From positions 51,984-106,920 of the forward strand of contig DIDS01000033.1 of assembly GCA_002418265.1 (NCBI GenBank): DNA of 54,937 bases. The letters run 5' to 3'. The position numbers and the translations under genes are program-made. The notes beneath the pieces were generated by a model, which worked only from the letters and a program-made list of their open reading frames with translations, ran no database searches and was not told the origin of the DNA. This stretch comes from Acidimicrobiia bacterium UBA5794 (GTDB lineage: Bacteria; Actinomycetota; Acidimicrobiia; Spongiisociales; UBA5794). How positions within the stretch are numbered: the first letter of the stretch is position 1; every line of letters begins with the position of its first letter. Below are positions 17,194-24,680 of this stretch, in pieces.

Positions 17194-18101
17194 AGATTCC
17201 TGGCTCCCGATCGGAAGTAGATGATCGTGGCTACGAGCATCACCGCAAGGACCGCAAACGACAGCGCTGATCCGAACGGCTGATTCCGCGCTGCAAGGAA
17301 CTGGCTGACGATGTAGTCACCGAGCAGTGTCGTTCTTGCACCACCAAGGATCGCCGGGGTGACGTATGCACCGAGTGTCGGAATGAACACCAGAATCGAA
17401 CCAGCGATGACCCCCGGCATCGAGATCGGGAGGGTGATCTTGCGGAATGCCGTCCAACCGGTCGCATAGAGATCCCGACCCGCCTCGATGAGACTCCAAT
17501 CCATTCGCTCCAGCGACGCGTAGAGCGGCAGGACCATGAAAGGGAGGAATCCGTATACGAGCCCGATCAGCACCGCGGTGTTTGTGAAGAGAATCCGGAT
17601 CGGGTCCCCTCCGAGTGCTTCAGAGATCTGTGAGATCGGTCCTTCCGTACCGAGCAGCACTCTCCAGGCATACGTGCGCACGAGGAAATTGGACCAAAAA
17701 GGAATCATGACGAGCACAAACAAGATGGTTCTGGTTCGGGCCGTTCGTGTCGCCATGTAGTACGCAAGTGGATATGACACAAGCAAACAGATCGCTGTCG
17801 TCGTGGTGGCAAGAAGCAAGGAACGAAATGCGATTTCTCCGACGAGAGGGTCCCAGAGTCTGCGATAACTGTCGAGGTTCCAGCCTTCCAAGAGGGTGAG
17901 ACCGGTGCTTGATCGTGTCGCAAAGGAATAGACAAAAACGATTCCCAGAGGTATCGCGAAGAACAGGATGAGGTAGAAGAGCGAGGGGGATGCAATCAGG
18001 AACCCGCGACGGGCATCTGCTCTGCGGGCGTCACGCTCAAGCTTTGGTGTCGCGACTTCAACCACATCGGTGGGGGACTCCTGAAGTTCCGTTGGCGACA
18101 T
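17190..18101 (-). CDS. potB: Polyamine ABC importer permease (PotB type)
   Basis: This 303-residue protein has an N-terminal cytoplasmic stretch of about 35 residues, then six helices. Its coupling loop is EAGRDLYATGWTAFRKITLP. The segment FWSNFLVRTYAWRVLLG is typical of PotB. It forms the heteromeric channel with PotC. The start ATG 18101 shares one base with the potA stop (TGATG), which implies tight translational coupling. An upstream in-frame codon at 18137 lies inside potA and is not favoured. Confidence 0.9.
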   Translation of the reverse strand: MSPTELQESPTDVVEVATPKLERDARRADARRGFLIASPSLFYLILFFAIPLGIVFVYSFATRSSTGLTLLEGWNLDSYRRLWDPLVGEIAFRSLLLATTTTAICLLVSYPLAYYMATRTARTRTILFVLVMIPFWSNFLVRTYAWRVLLGTEGPISQISEALGGDPIRILFTNTAVLIGLVYGFLPFMVLPLYASLERMDWSLIEAGRDLYATGWTAFRKITLPISMPGVIAGSILVFIPTLGAYVTPAILGGARTTLLGDYIVSQFLAARNQPFGSALSFAVLAVMLVATIIYFRSGARNL

Positions 18102-19171
18102 CAATCCTCCATGAAGGTGGTCGCAACGGGACTCCACGATGCCAACACCCGATCCCCCACCTCGAACTGGCGGACGCTTGGGCGGTTCTCCTCCTTGACC
18201 TCAAGCGAACCGGCTGGCGTGTCAACGTCGTAGAAGAAGAAGTCACCGTGGTAGATCCTTCGCACGACGGTGCCTTCGAGCGTGTTGCGTCCCACAGGCG
18301 GTGACTCATCGGAACCGTGGAGTCCAAAACGTTCCGGCCTTATGGCGATCGTGACGGTCTCGCCGTTCGATGCCTCAGATTCTGCCGAAGCCCTTGAGCC
18401 CCCCGCAAACTCGATGGTTTCTGAGTCGATGACCTTGGCCTCCAGGAGGTTGATCTCCCCAATGAAGTCGGCAACGAACCTCGATCGTGGGTGCTCGTAC
18501 AGATTCTGAGGATCGTCCACCTGGAGCAGTTTGCCTGCGCTCATCACGCCAATCCGGTCACTCATCGTGAGTGCCTCCTGCTGGTCGTGCGTCACATAGA
18601 TGAACGTGATGCCAACCCGATCCTGGAGTTCCTTGAGCTCGATCTGCATTGACTGACGCAGTTTGAGGTCGAGAGCGCCGAGTGGCTCATCAAGGAGCAA
18701 CACTTCTGGTTCGTTCACAAGCGCACGGGCGAGCGCGATACGTTGACGCTGTCCACCTGAGAGCTGCTTGGGTCGCGCATCTGCACGATGCGCGAGCTGA
18801 ACCTGATCGAGGGCTCGCTTCACGCGGGTGTTGATCTCATCCTTGTTGACCTTCTTCATCAAGAGGCCAAAACCGACGTTCTGCTCCACCGACATGTGCG
18901 GGAACAAGGCATACGATTGAAACACCGTGTTGACGGGACGTTCGTTCGGCGGGAGAAGTGCCATCTCCCTGCCACGGATCCTCAGCGAGCCCGATGTCGG
19001 GAACTCAAATCCGGCGATCATTCGCAGCGTGGTTGTCTTGCCGCACCCCGACGGACCGAGCAGGGAAAAGAACTCGCCATCGCCAACAGCAAGGCTGATG
19101 TCGTCGACCGCGACAATGTCGTCGAAGTGTTTTGAGACCCCTGATAGCTCAACTGCTGCCGACACTGCCAC
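18101..19171 (-). CDS. potA: Polyamine ABC importer ATPase (PotA type)
   Basis: This 356-residue ATPase has Walker A GPSGCGKTT, Q-loop VFQSYALFPHMSV, signature LSGGQRQRIALARAL, Walker B VLLLDEPLGALD and the switch His in THDQQEAL. A C-terminal TOBE-type regulatory part (about residues 240-356) is typical of PotA/UgpC. It energises import through PotB and PotC. It is the first gene of the operon potA-potB-potC-potD-aldehyde dehydrogenase-oxidase. The start is GTG 19171 or, equally possible, GTG 19165, which follows AGGTGG. A 16-bp palindrome lies 10 bp upstream. Confidence 0.92.
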   Translation of the reverse strand: MAVSAAVELSGVSKHFDDIVAVDDISLAVGDGEFFSLLGPSGCGKTTTLRMIAGFEFPTSGSLRIRGREMALLPPNERPVNTVFQSYALFPHMSVEQNVGFGLLMKKVNKDEINTRVKRALDQVQLAHRADARPKQLSGGQRQRIALARALVNEPEVLLLDEPLGALDLKLRQSMQIELKELQDRVGITFIYVTHDQQEALTMSDRIGVMSAGKLLQVDDPQNLYEHPRSRFVADFIGEINLLEAKVIDSETIEFAGGSRASAESEASNGETVTIAIRPERFGLHGSDESPPVGRNTLEGTVVRRIYHGDFFFYDVDTPAGSLEVKEENRPSVRQFEVGDRVLASWSPVATTFMED

Positions 19172-19180
19172 CTACCCATT

Positions 19181-19196
19181 TCGTGTGTCCACACGA
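19181..19196. promoter_or_regulatory. Palindromic candidate operator upstream of potA
   Basis: The perfect inverted repeat TCGTGTG-TC-CACACGA lies 10 bp upstream of the potA start, where it could control transcription or early translation. The rest of the divergent region to 19419 is AT-richer than its surroundings and holds a weak GATTG/CAATC repeat (19315-19329). No gene is seen there. The binding protein is unknown; the Lrp/AsnC regulator of this island is one candidate. Confidence 0.45.
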
Positions 19197-19419
19197 CGTC
19201 CCCAATCGGGAGCCGGTCCGTTTGGACATCGGATGGTTCCGAGGAGCATCATAACGAACGATTCCAATGGATTCATATCCGTCACTTGCGTTCCGATACC
19301 ATTTCTCAATCCATGATTGCGAATCAATCGTTGAAGAGTCAATTCACGGTGGTATGACGTGTGACATTCGACGCCACAACTGATACGCTCATTGAGGGGT
19401 CGCGCACATCGGAGTAGCC

Positions 19420-20856
19420 ATGGAATACGATGCAATGTTGATCAACGGGCGATGGACCGGTGCCAGTAGCGCGGGTGTATGGGTGCTGATCAACCCAGCG
19501 ACCGAGGAGCCCATCGGTGAGGTCGCTTTTGGAGATCGAACCGACGCAGAGGCAGCGATCGACGCGGCGAGTGGGGCCCTTGAGGGGTGGAAAGCAATGG
19601 GTCCGTACAAGCGCGCGAGGATTCTCGAAGACGCAGCAGACCTTCTCAGCTCCCGGGCGGGCGATCTCGGTGCTCTGACTTCCGAGGAATCCGGGAAACC
19701 GCTCGGCCAAGCCATTGCCGAATGGAAGTCAGCCCCGAGTTATCTCCGCTTTGCGGCCGAAGAGGCCAAACGGATCGGCGGAAGGATCATCCCTGCATCC
19801 GCCCCCGGCAAACGCATCGAGGTCACCTACCACCCGGTCGGTGTCGTCGGGGTCATCGCTGCATGGAATTTCCCGGTGTACAACGTGAACCGATCTGTAT
19901 CGTCCGCGCTCGCTGCGGGCTGCACGGTCGTGGCGCGTCCGAGCGAATACACCCCTCGATCGGCCTTCGCATACGCAGCAGCGCTCCATGACGCGGGGGT
20001 GCCAGCAGGTGTCCTCAACGTGATCAACGGCGATCCAGAGTCGATGGCCCAGGCGATGCTCGACGACCCTCGGGTACGCAAGATCCAATTCACCGGCTCG
20101 GCACGTGTCGGAAAGCTCCTCATGGACGGTGCATCCAAGACGGTCACGCAACTATCGCTTGAATTGGGAGGCAACGCCCCGGTCATCGTCATGCCTGACG
20201 TCAGGGATCTCGAGGCCGTTGCGGCAAGCGCCGTCACCGCCAAGTACCGCAACAGCGGTCAAGTGTGCATCTCCCCACAACGGTTCTTCGTTCACGAGTC
20301 AATCGTCCAGCGGTTCTCCGAGGTCGTGAAAGCAGGGTCCTCAGCCTTGTCAGTTGGAGATCCGATGGACACGACAACCGATGTGGGGCCGCTGATCAAC
20401 GCGACACAGCGTGACCGCGTCGAGGCACTCGTCGGTGCCGCTGTCGACGGCGGCGCCAACGTTGACATCGGTGGACGGCGGATGGATGGTGTGGGCTTCT
20501 TCTATGAACCAACCGTCCTTTCCGGCGATATCGCTGAGACCGTTGTCATGAGGGAGGAGATCTTCGGACCCGTGCTCCCGATCATCCCCTTCTCGGACAT
20601 CGACTCCGCCGTCGACCTTGCAAACAATGTTGAACACGGATTGACCGGGTTCGTCTGGACGAGTGACCTTGGCACAGCGATCAGCGTCGCAGACCGGCTC
20701 GAATACGGCATGGTTGGGATCAACGACTGGTATCCGGTCACTGCCCAGGCGCCGTTCGGTGGTGTGAAACAATCAGGGATCGGCCGTGAGTCGGGCACCG
20801 AAGGACTGATGGAGTATCTCGAACCGAAGACCCGTTTCTACGGGGGTCTTGTGTGA
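19420..20856 (+). CDS. Aldehyde dehydrogenase, succinate-semialdehyde dehydrogenase-like
   Basis: This 478-residue enzyme has the catalytic Cys at residue 283 in NSGQVCISPQR, general-base Glu in LSLELGGNAPV, and cofactor segment AAWNFPVYNVNRSVSSALAAG. The C-terminal DWYPVTAQAPFGGVKQSG recalls GabD-type enzymes. In a polyamine route it would take succinate semialdehyde to succinate after GABA transamination; this is inference. It differs from the aldehyde dehydrogenase at 13756-15174, so the two probably act at successive steps. It heads a three-gene operon whose start/stop signals overlap by 4 nt at each junction. Confidence 0.85.
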   Translation: MEYDAMLINGRWTGASSAGVWVLINPATEEPIGEVAFGDRTDAEAAIDAASGALEGWKAMGPYKRARILEDAADLLSSRAGDLGALTSEESGKPLGQAIAEWKSAPSYLRFAAEEAKRIGGRIIPASAPGKRIEVTYHPVGVVGVIAAWNFPVYNVNRSVSSALAAGCTVVARPSEYTPRSAFAYAAALHDAGVPAGVLNVINGDPESMAQAMLDDPRVRKIQFTGSARVGKLLMDGASKTVTQLSLELGGNAPVIVMPDVRDLEAVAASAVTAKYRNSGQVCISPQRFFVHESIVQRFSEVVKAGSSALSVGDPMDTTTDVGPLINATQRDRVEALVGAAVDGGANVDIGGRRMDGVGFFYEPTVLSGDIAETVVMREEIFGPVLPIIPFSDIDSAVDLANNVEHGLTGFVWTSDLGTAISVADRLEYGMVGINDWYPVTAQAPFGGVKQSGIGRESGTEGLMEYLEPKTRFYGGLV

Positions 20857-21914
20857 CCAAGCTCACTGTTCTCAGAACGTCCGGACGACCCGCTGAGGTC
20901 GGTGCAGCCCATGGCAGCGCCTTCGCCACCGAGATTCGCGAATACCTCTCGAGTCGGATCGAGTTGTCCCGTGAAGGAACCGACCTTTCGACCGCTGACG
21001 TCGTTGCAATCGCCGACACCATGGTCGATGCACACCACGACTATGACACTGAGATTTTCGACGAGATGGTTGCGATGGCTGACGCAGCAGGGATCAGCCC
21101 CGGTGAGGCTGTCATCGTGGGCGGATACACCGATTTCATCGACACCGTTCGCGCCGTCGCCAAAGGAACGGCAGTCGAGGACACCTGCACTTCGGTGATC
21201 ACGCCTGATGCCAAGTCGGGTGGAAACGGGTTCCTCGCCCAGACCTGGGACATGAATGCCAGCGCCACCCCCCATGTATTCATGCTTGACGTTTCACCGA
21301 ACAACGCCCCGCGGGCTCTCGTGTTCACAACGCACGGAGCTCTTGGCCAGATCGGGATGAACAAAGCAGGGATCGCTGTCGGGATCAACAACCTCACCGT
21401 CACCGACGGTGCCGTTGGTGTCACCTGGCCATTTGTCGTGCGGAAGGCCTTGCGTCAGATGACGTTCGACGCAGCGCTTGCATGCATCACCGATGCGAAG
21501 CTTGCCGGTGGCCACAACTTTCTGCTGTTCGATCGGTTCGGGCGGGGAGCTTCCATTGAGGCAACCACGACGCGTACCGTCATCGAAGACCTCGGGACCG
21601 AATCGCTCGTCCATACCAACCATTGTCTGTTCCCCGAAACGCAGCAGGTTGAGGCTGAACGCCCACCGGATCTTGATGAGAACTCGAAGCGCAGGCTCAA
21701 AGACGCAACGGCGATGGTCGAAAACAACGCCGTACATACGGTCGGATCGCTGATGGCTTTGTTCAGGGACGAAGGCTCCGTCTGTCGGCGTCCGGAGCCG
21801 CCGTTCAACTATGAGAGTTCAGGCGCCGTCATCATGCGTCCCGGCACCCTCGACTTGTGGGCTTGTTGGGGTCTCCCTTCTGAGAACGAGTTCGAACACT
21901 TCTCCCTCACATGA
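20853..21914 (+). CDS. C45-family Ntn hydrolase (acyl-CoA:6-APA acyltransferase-like)
   Basis: This 353-residue protein resembles C45 autoproteolytic acyltransferases/hydrolases. The expected nucleophile is Cys112 in the sequence EDTCTSVITPD, where self-cleavage would create an N-terminal Cys, followed by the family block FLAQTWDMN and later GIAVGINNLTV. Family members cleave or form amide bonds between acyl groups and amines. Between an aldehyde dehydrogenase and a GNAT, it is a good candidate for removing or moving an acyl group on an amine intermediate; that role is inference. GTG 20853 overlaps the upstream stop by 4 nt. Confidence 0.8.
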   Translation: MTKLTVLRTSGRPAEVGAAHGSAFATEIREYLSSRIELSREGTDLSTADVVAIADTMVDAHHDYDTEIFDEMVAMADAAGISPGEAVIVGGYTDFIDTVRAVAKGTAVEDTCTSVITPDAKSGGNGFLAQTWDMNASATPHVFMLDVSPNNAPRALVFTTHGALGQIGMNKAGIAVGINNLTVTDGAVGVTWPFVVRKALRQMTFDAALACITDAKLAGGHNFLLFDRFGRGASIEATTTRTVIEDLGTESLVHTNHCLFPETQQVEAERPPDLDENSKRRLKDATAMVENNAVHTVGSLMALFRDEGSVCRRPEPPFNYESSGAVIMRPGTLDLWACWGLPSENEFEHFSLT

Positions 21915-22540
21915 CCGACGCGCGAGCATCGCTCGTCTACCGCAACCTCACGGCGGACCTCGTTCAGCAATGTGCCGACCTTGAGCTGCGATCCTTCCCT
22001 GCTGCGGATCCAGACGAGCTCCTGGGTGCCGAGGACATCGCTGCCTACGCGAGAACCTTTCCCGAAGGGTTCTTTGTCTGCCTCGACGGTGACCGAGTCG
22101 TGGGTCAAGGAGCAGGAATCCTTCTCGATTTCGATTTCGACAACTACCAACACACGATTGTCGAGATCACCGGCGAACATCAATGTGGGAATCATGATCC
22201 TGCTGGCGAGTGGTATTACGGAACCGACATTGTTGTTGATGCCAGTTATCGACGGCGGGGTATCGGTGCCGAGTTGTACCGGCTCCGCAAGAACCTGGTG
22301 TACAGGCTCGGTAAGAAAGGCATCATCGCAGGCGGCTACATGGTCGGGTACCGCACGCACAAAGGAACAATGACCGCCCACGAATACGTCGCGGCAGTGC
22401 GCAGACGCGACATCTACGACCCAACACTCACCTTCCAGATGGACAACGGCTTCGAACTCCTGGGAGTTCTTGAGAACTATCTTCCAAGCGAAGAAACTGA
22501 CGGTTGGTCAGCATTGATCGTCTGGTCAGCCGACGCCTGA
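21911..22540 (+). CDS. GNAT-family N-acetyltransferase (paralogue 2)
   Basis: This 209-residue protein has the acetyl-CoA loop RRRGIGAELYRLRKN and the shared block GNHDPAGEWYYGTDIVV. It is paralogous to the GNAT at 9524-10186 along its whole length. The start overlaps the C45 hydrolase stop by 4 nt. A GNAT and an amide hydrolase in one transcript suggest that acetylation and deacylation both occur on substrates of this island. The preference for polyamines over amino acids cannot be judged from sequence alone. Confidence 0.8.
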   Translation: MTDARASLVYRNLTADLVQQCADLELRSFPAADPDELLGAEDIAAYARTFPEGFFVCLDGDRVVGQGAGILLDFDFDNYQHTIVEITGEHQCGNHDPAGEWYYGTDIVVDASYRRRGIGAELYRLRKNLVYRLGKKGIIAGGYMVGYRTHKGTMTAHEYVAAVRRRDIYDPTLTFQMDNGFELLGVLENYLPSEETDGWSALIVWSADA

Positions 22541-22550
22541 CACACCCGTT

Positions 22551-22582
22551 TCCGCGTACCCAGGGTTCCAGTACCGTGAAAA
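22551..22582 (-). repeat. 32-nt dispersed repeat, copy 1
   Basis: This element matches 29794-29825 in inverse orientation with one mismatch in 32. Its centre, GTACCCAGGGTTCCAGTAC, has self-complementary ends. It lies between the GNAT stop and the DUF6325 gene. Confidence 0.75.
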
Positions 22583-22658
22583 GTCGACACTGGAGCCCAC
22601 AGAACGCATTCGCTAAAGTTTCGACCTGACGAACCGCGTACATGGAGGATTGGCTGCA

Positions 22659-23096
22659 GTGACCGACAACACGACCGAAGTAATGGGGCCGATCGATTTT
22701 GTGCTCCTTGAGTTCCCCTACCAAGAGCCAACCGGAGAAACTGCCGGAGCGCTCTTGGACCTTGTCGAGCGCGACATCATCCGTCTGTACGACGTCGCTG
22801 CAATCCGCAAGGGAAGCGATGGCTCCGTCACTGCCGTCGAGATCGCGAGCGTGGACCCTGACGGATTCGGCCAGTTCCACGGCGCTCGGTCCGGACTTCT
22901 GGGTTCTGATGACATCGATGAGGCGGCCGAGGCCATGGAGCCGGGGACAATTGCAGTACTCATCGTCTACGAAAACCGATGGGCTGCACCCTTTGTCGCC
23001 GCCGCCATGAACGCTGGTGGCCAGCTGGTCGCCTCGGCGAGAATCCCTGCACAAGACATCATCGAGGCACTCGACAGTCTCGAAACACGGGCATAG
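22659..23096 (+). CDS. DUF6325-family small acidic protein
   Basis: This 145-residue protein has the family start GPIDFVLLEFPYQEPTGE, followed by ALLDLVERDIIRLYDVAAIRK and the C-terminal AVLIVYENRWAAPFVAAAMNAGG. It has no signal peptide. Members are common in Actinobacteria and are nearly always followed by a SHOCT-domain protein, as here; they are thought to be membrane-associated stress proteins. GGAGG ends about 10 nt before GTG 22659, which is favoured over TTG 22650, too close to the ribosome site. Confidence 0.85.
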   Translation: MTDNTTEVMGPIDFVLLEFPYQEPTGETAGALLDLVERDIIRLYDVAAIRKGSDGSVTAVEIASVDPDGFGQFHGARSGLLGSDDIDEAAEAMEPGTIAVLIVYENRWAAPFVAAAMNAGGQLVASARIPAQDIIEALDSLETRA

Positions 23097-23105
23097 GAGG
23101 AAGAC

Positions 23106-23420
23106 ATGCCAGGACTCATTCGAGGAGTCGCCAGAACAGCAGTCATCGCTGGAACAGCAACCGCTGTCAGCGGGCGCGTCGCACGTCGCCAAGCCGAGAG
23201 GTTTGCAGACCGCGATCAAGCCATTGCCGAGAACCGAGGAGAGGGCTATGCAGCGGGAGCGCAGGCTGTCTACCAGGCACCACCACCTGCACCGGCACCT
23301 GCACCCGCGGCGGCACCGGACCTTGGGACGCAACTCACCCAGCTTGCGGGTCTCCACGACGAGGGCATCCTGACCGACGAAGAGTTCGCGGCGAAGAAGG
23401 CTCAGATCCTCGGCATCTGA
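23106..23420 (+). CDS. SHOCT-domain small protein
   Basis: This 104-residue protein has an N-terminal basic stretch (RTAVIAGTATAVSGRVARRQ), an Ala/Pro-rich linker (APPPAPAPAPAAAPD region) and a C-terminal SHOCT motif, LAGLHDEGILTDEEFAAKKA. SHOCT is a short helical module often found at C-termini and thought to mediate oligomerisation. A strong site, AGGAGGAAG, precedes ATG 23106, 9 nt after the DUF6325 stop. The two form a conserved actinobacterial pair. Confidence 0.9.
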   Translation: MPGLIRGVARTAVIAGTATAVSGRVARRQAERFADRDQAIAENRGEGYAAGAQAVYQAPPPAPAPAPAAAPDLGTQLTQLAGLHDEGILTDEEFAAKKAQILGI

Positions 23421-23456
23421 GCCGGGCACGGGAGTGAATGTCTGCGAATCTGCTCC

Positions 23457-23486
23457 GATGCCCGCACGGTGGAACAGCCGGGCATC
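23457..23486. terminator. Convergent-gene hairpin
   Basis: The stem GATGCCCG (23457-23464) and CGGGCATC (23479-23486) is perfect over 8 bp. An outer imperfect stem (GTGAATGT near 23433 and ACATTCAC at 23498-23505) encloses it and reaches the stop of the convergent mechanosensitive channel gene. It probably terminates both transcripts. Confidence 0.6.
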
Positions 23487-23501
23487 GCCAGATCCGAACA
23501 T

Positions 23502-24452
23502 TCACCTGCCCGTATGACCATCAGATGCATGCCCCGGTTCGCCCTTTCCGGGAAGTAGCTCATCGTCGGCTGACTCTGGGTCCTTGAACGACATGACCCG
23601 CTGCGGAAGCGGTATTTCGATCCCGGCTGCATCGAAGTCGCGCTTGATACCTCTCATGACCGCGTCACGCGCCCTCCACTCCTCAGCGATGTGGGGCCCG
23701 TGCCAAAAAAGAACCAAGAAGTTGACGCTCGAGTCGCCGAATTCCTTGACGAATGCTTCGGGAGCGGGATCGGCCAGGACCCCATCGCGTGAGGCTACGG
23801 AGGTGACGAGCAATTCTTGAACAGCATCGAGGTCCGATTCGTAGCCCACACCCACCACCAGAGCGGTTCGTCGGGTTCCGAGAGTTGTGTAGTTGACAAT
23901 CGGCTCTTCCCACACCGTCAAGTTCGGAATGAACACACGTACTCCGTCGAAGGTACGCATCGTTACGGCGCGAAGGGTGACATCTTCAACGGTGCCCTCA
24001 AAATCAGCAGTGCGGATCTGGTCGCCGTCCCTGAACGGTCGCTGGAACGCGAGCATGGTTCCCGCGACGAGGCTCGAGAGCACATCTTGGAGGGCAAGCG
24101 CCATTGCAAGGCCCAGCAGACCAAGCATTCCAAGGATCGGTCCGATGCTCACTCCGACCTGAAGAAGCGCGTACACCATCCCGATCGCCAACACAATGCC
24201 GATGACGAGGCGTCCGAGAAGCTTGGCGACCAGAGCGCCCGACCGCCTCCGGAGCCCTTTGACGATGATTGTCCGCAACGCGAAGGCGATAGCGAGGGCG
24301 ATCAACATGATCACCAATGCAGTGATCCAATCATCAGAGGTGAGTTTGGACAACTCGTCCACCGCGTCTTCGACGTTCGGTGGTTCTGGGGTCTGAGCCG
24401 TGACGATGCTGTAAATGGTGAGCACGTGCAGACGATACCCGTCCGACACCAA
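23502..24452 (-). CDS. Mechanosensitive channel, MscS family
   Basis: This protein of about 316 residues has three hydrophobic segments (near residues 40-110), the third Gly/Ala-rich (GMLGLLGLAMALALQDVLSSLVAG), the MscS pore-helix pattern. A beta domain follows with PFRDGDQIRTADFEGTVEDVTLRAVTMRT and IPNLTVWEEPIVNY, both typical of MscS. It opens under membrane tension to release solutes. The start is uncertain: TTG 24452, GTG 24449 and GTG 24428 are in frame, and the pre-helix part is not conserved. Positions 24453-24680 hold no gene that I can support. Confidence 0.87.
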   Translation of the reverse strand: MVSDGYRLHVLTIYSIVTAQTPEPPNVEDAVDELSKLTSDDWITALVIMLIALAIAFALRTIIVKGLRRRSGALVAKLLGRLVIGIVLAIGMVYALLQVGVSIGPILGMLGLLGLAMALALQDVLSSLVAGTMLAFQRPFRDGDQIRTADFEGTVEDVTLRAVTMRTFDGVRVFIPNLTVWEEPIVNYTTLGTRRTALVVGVGYESDLDAVQELLVTSVASRDGVLADPAPEAFVKEFGDSSVNFLVLFWHGPHIAEEWRARDAVMRGIKRDFDAAGIEIPLPQRVMSFKDPESADDELLPGKGEPGHASDGHTGR

Positions 24453-24680
24453 TCATCGGAGCGACACGGGCTTTGGTGGGTACCCCTACGTATTCCTCTC
24501 AACGGGTTGACTACATATCGCGAGACGGTCGATCCCCGTCAATGCAGGACTCGGTGTCCTCACGCTGGGGGAACAGCTCGTAAGGACACGAATAGGTTCG
24601 GTGTGGATACCGTCGTCGGCGGTGACCACCCAACATTGACGCCTCGGATGACGGGCGACCATCCGGATCGGCCTGTTTGT

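Noticed and set aside
22428..23501. 357-residue open frame on the minus strand
   Set aside because: It covers the well-supported DUF6325 and SHOCT genes on the other strand. Its product is Cys/Arg/Ser-rich with no recognisable domain.
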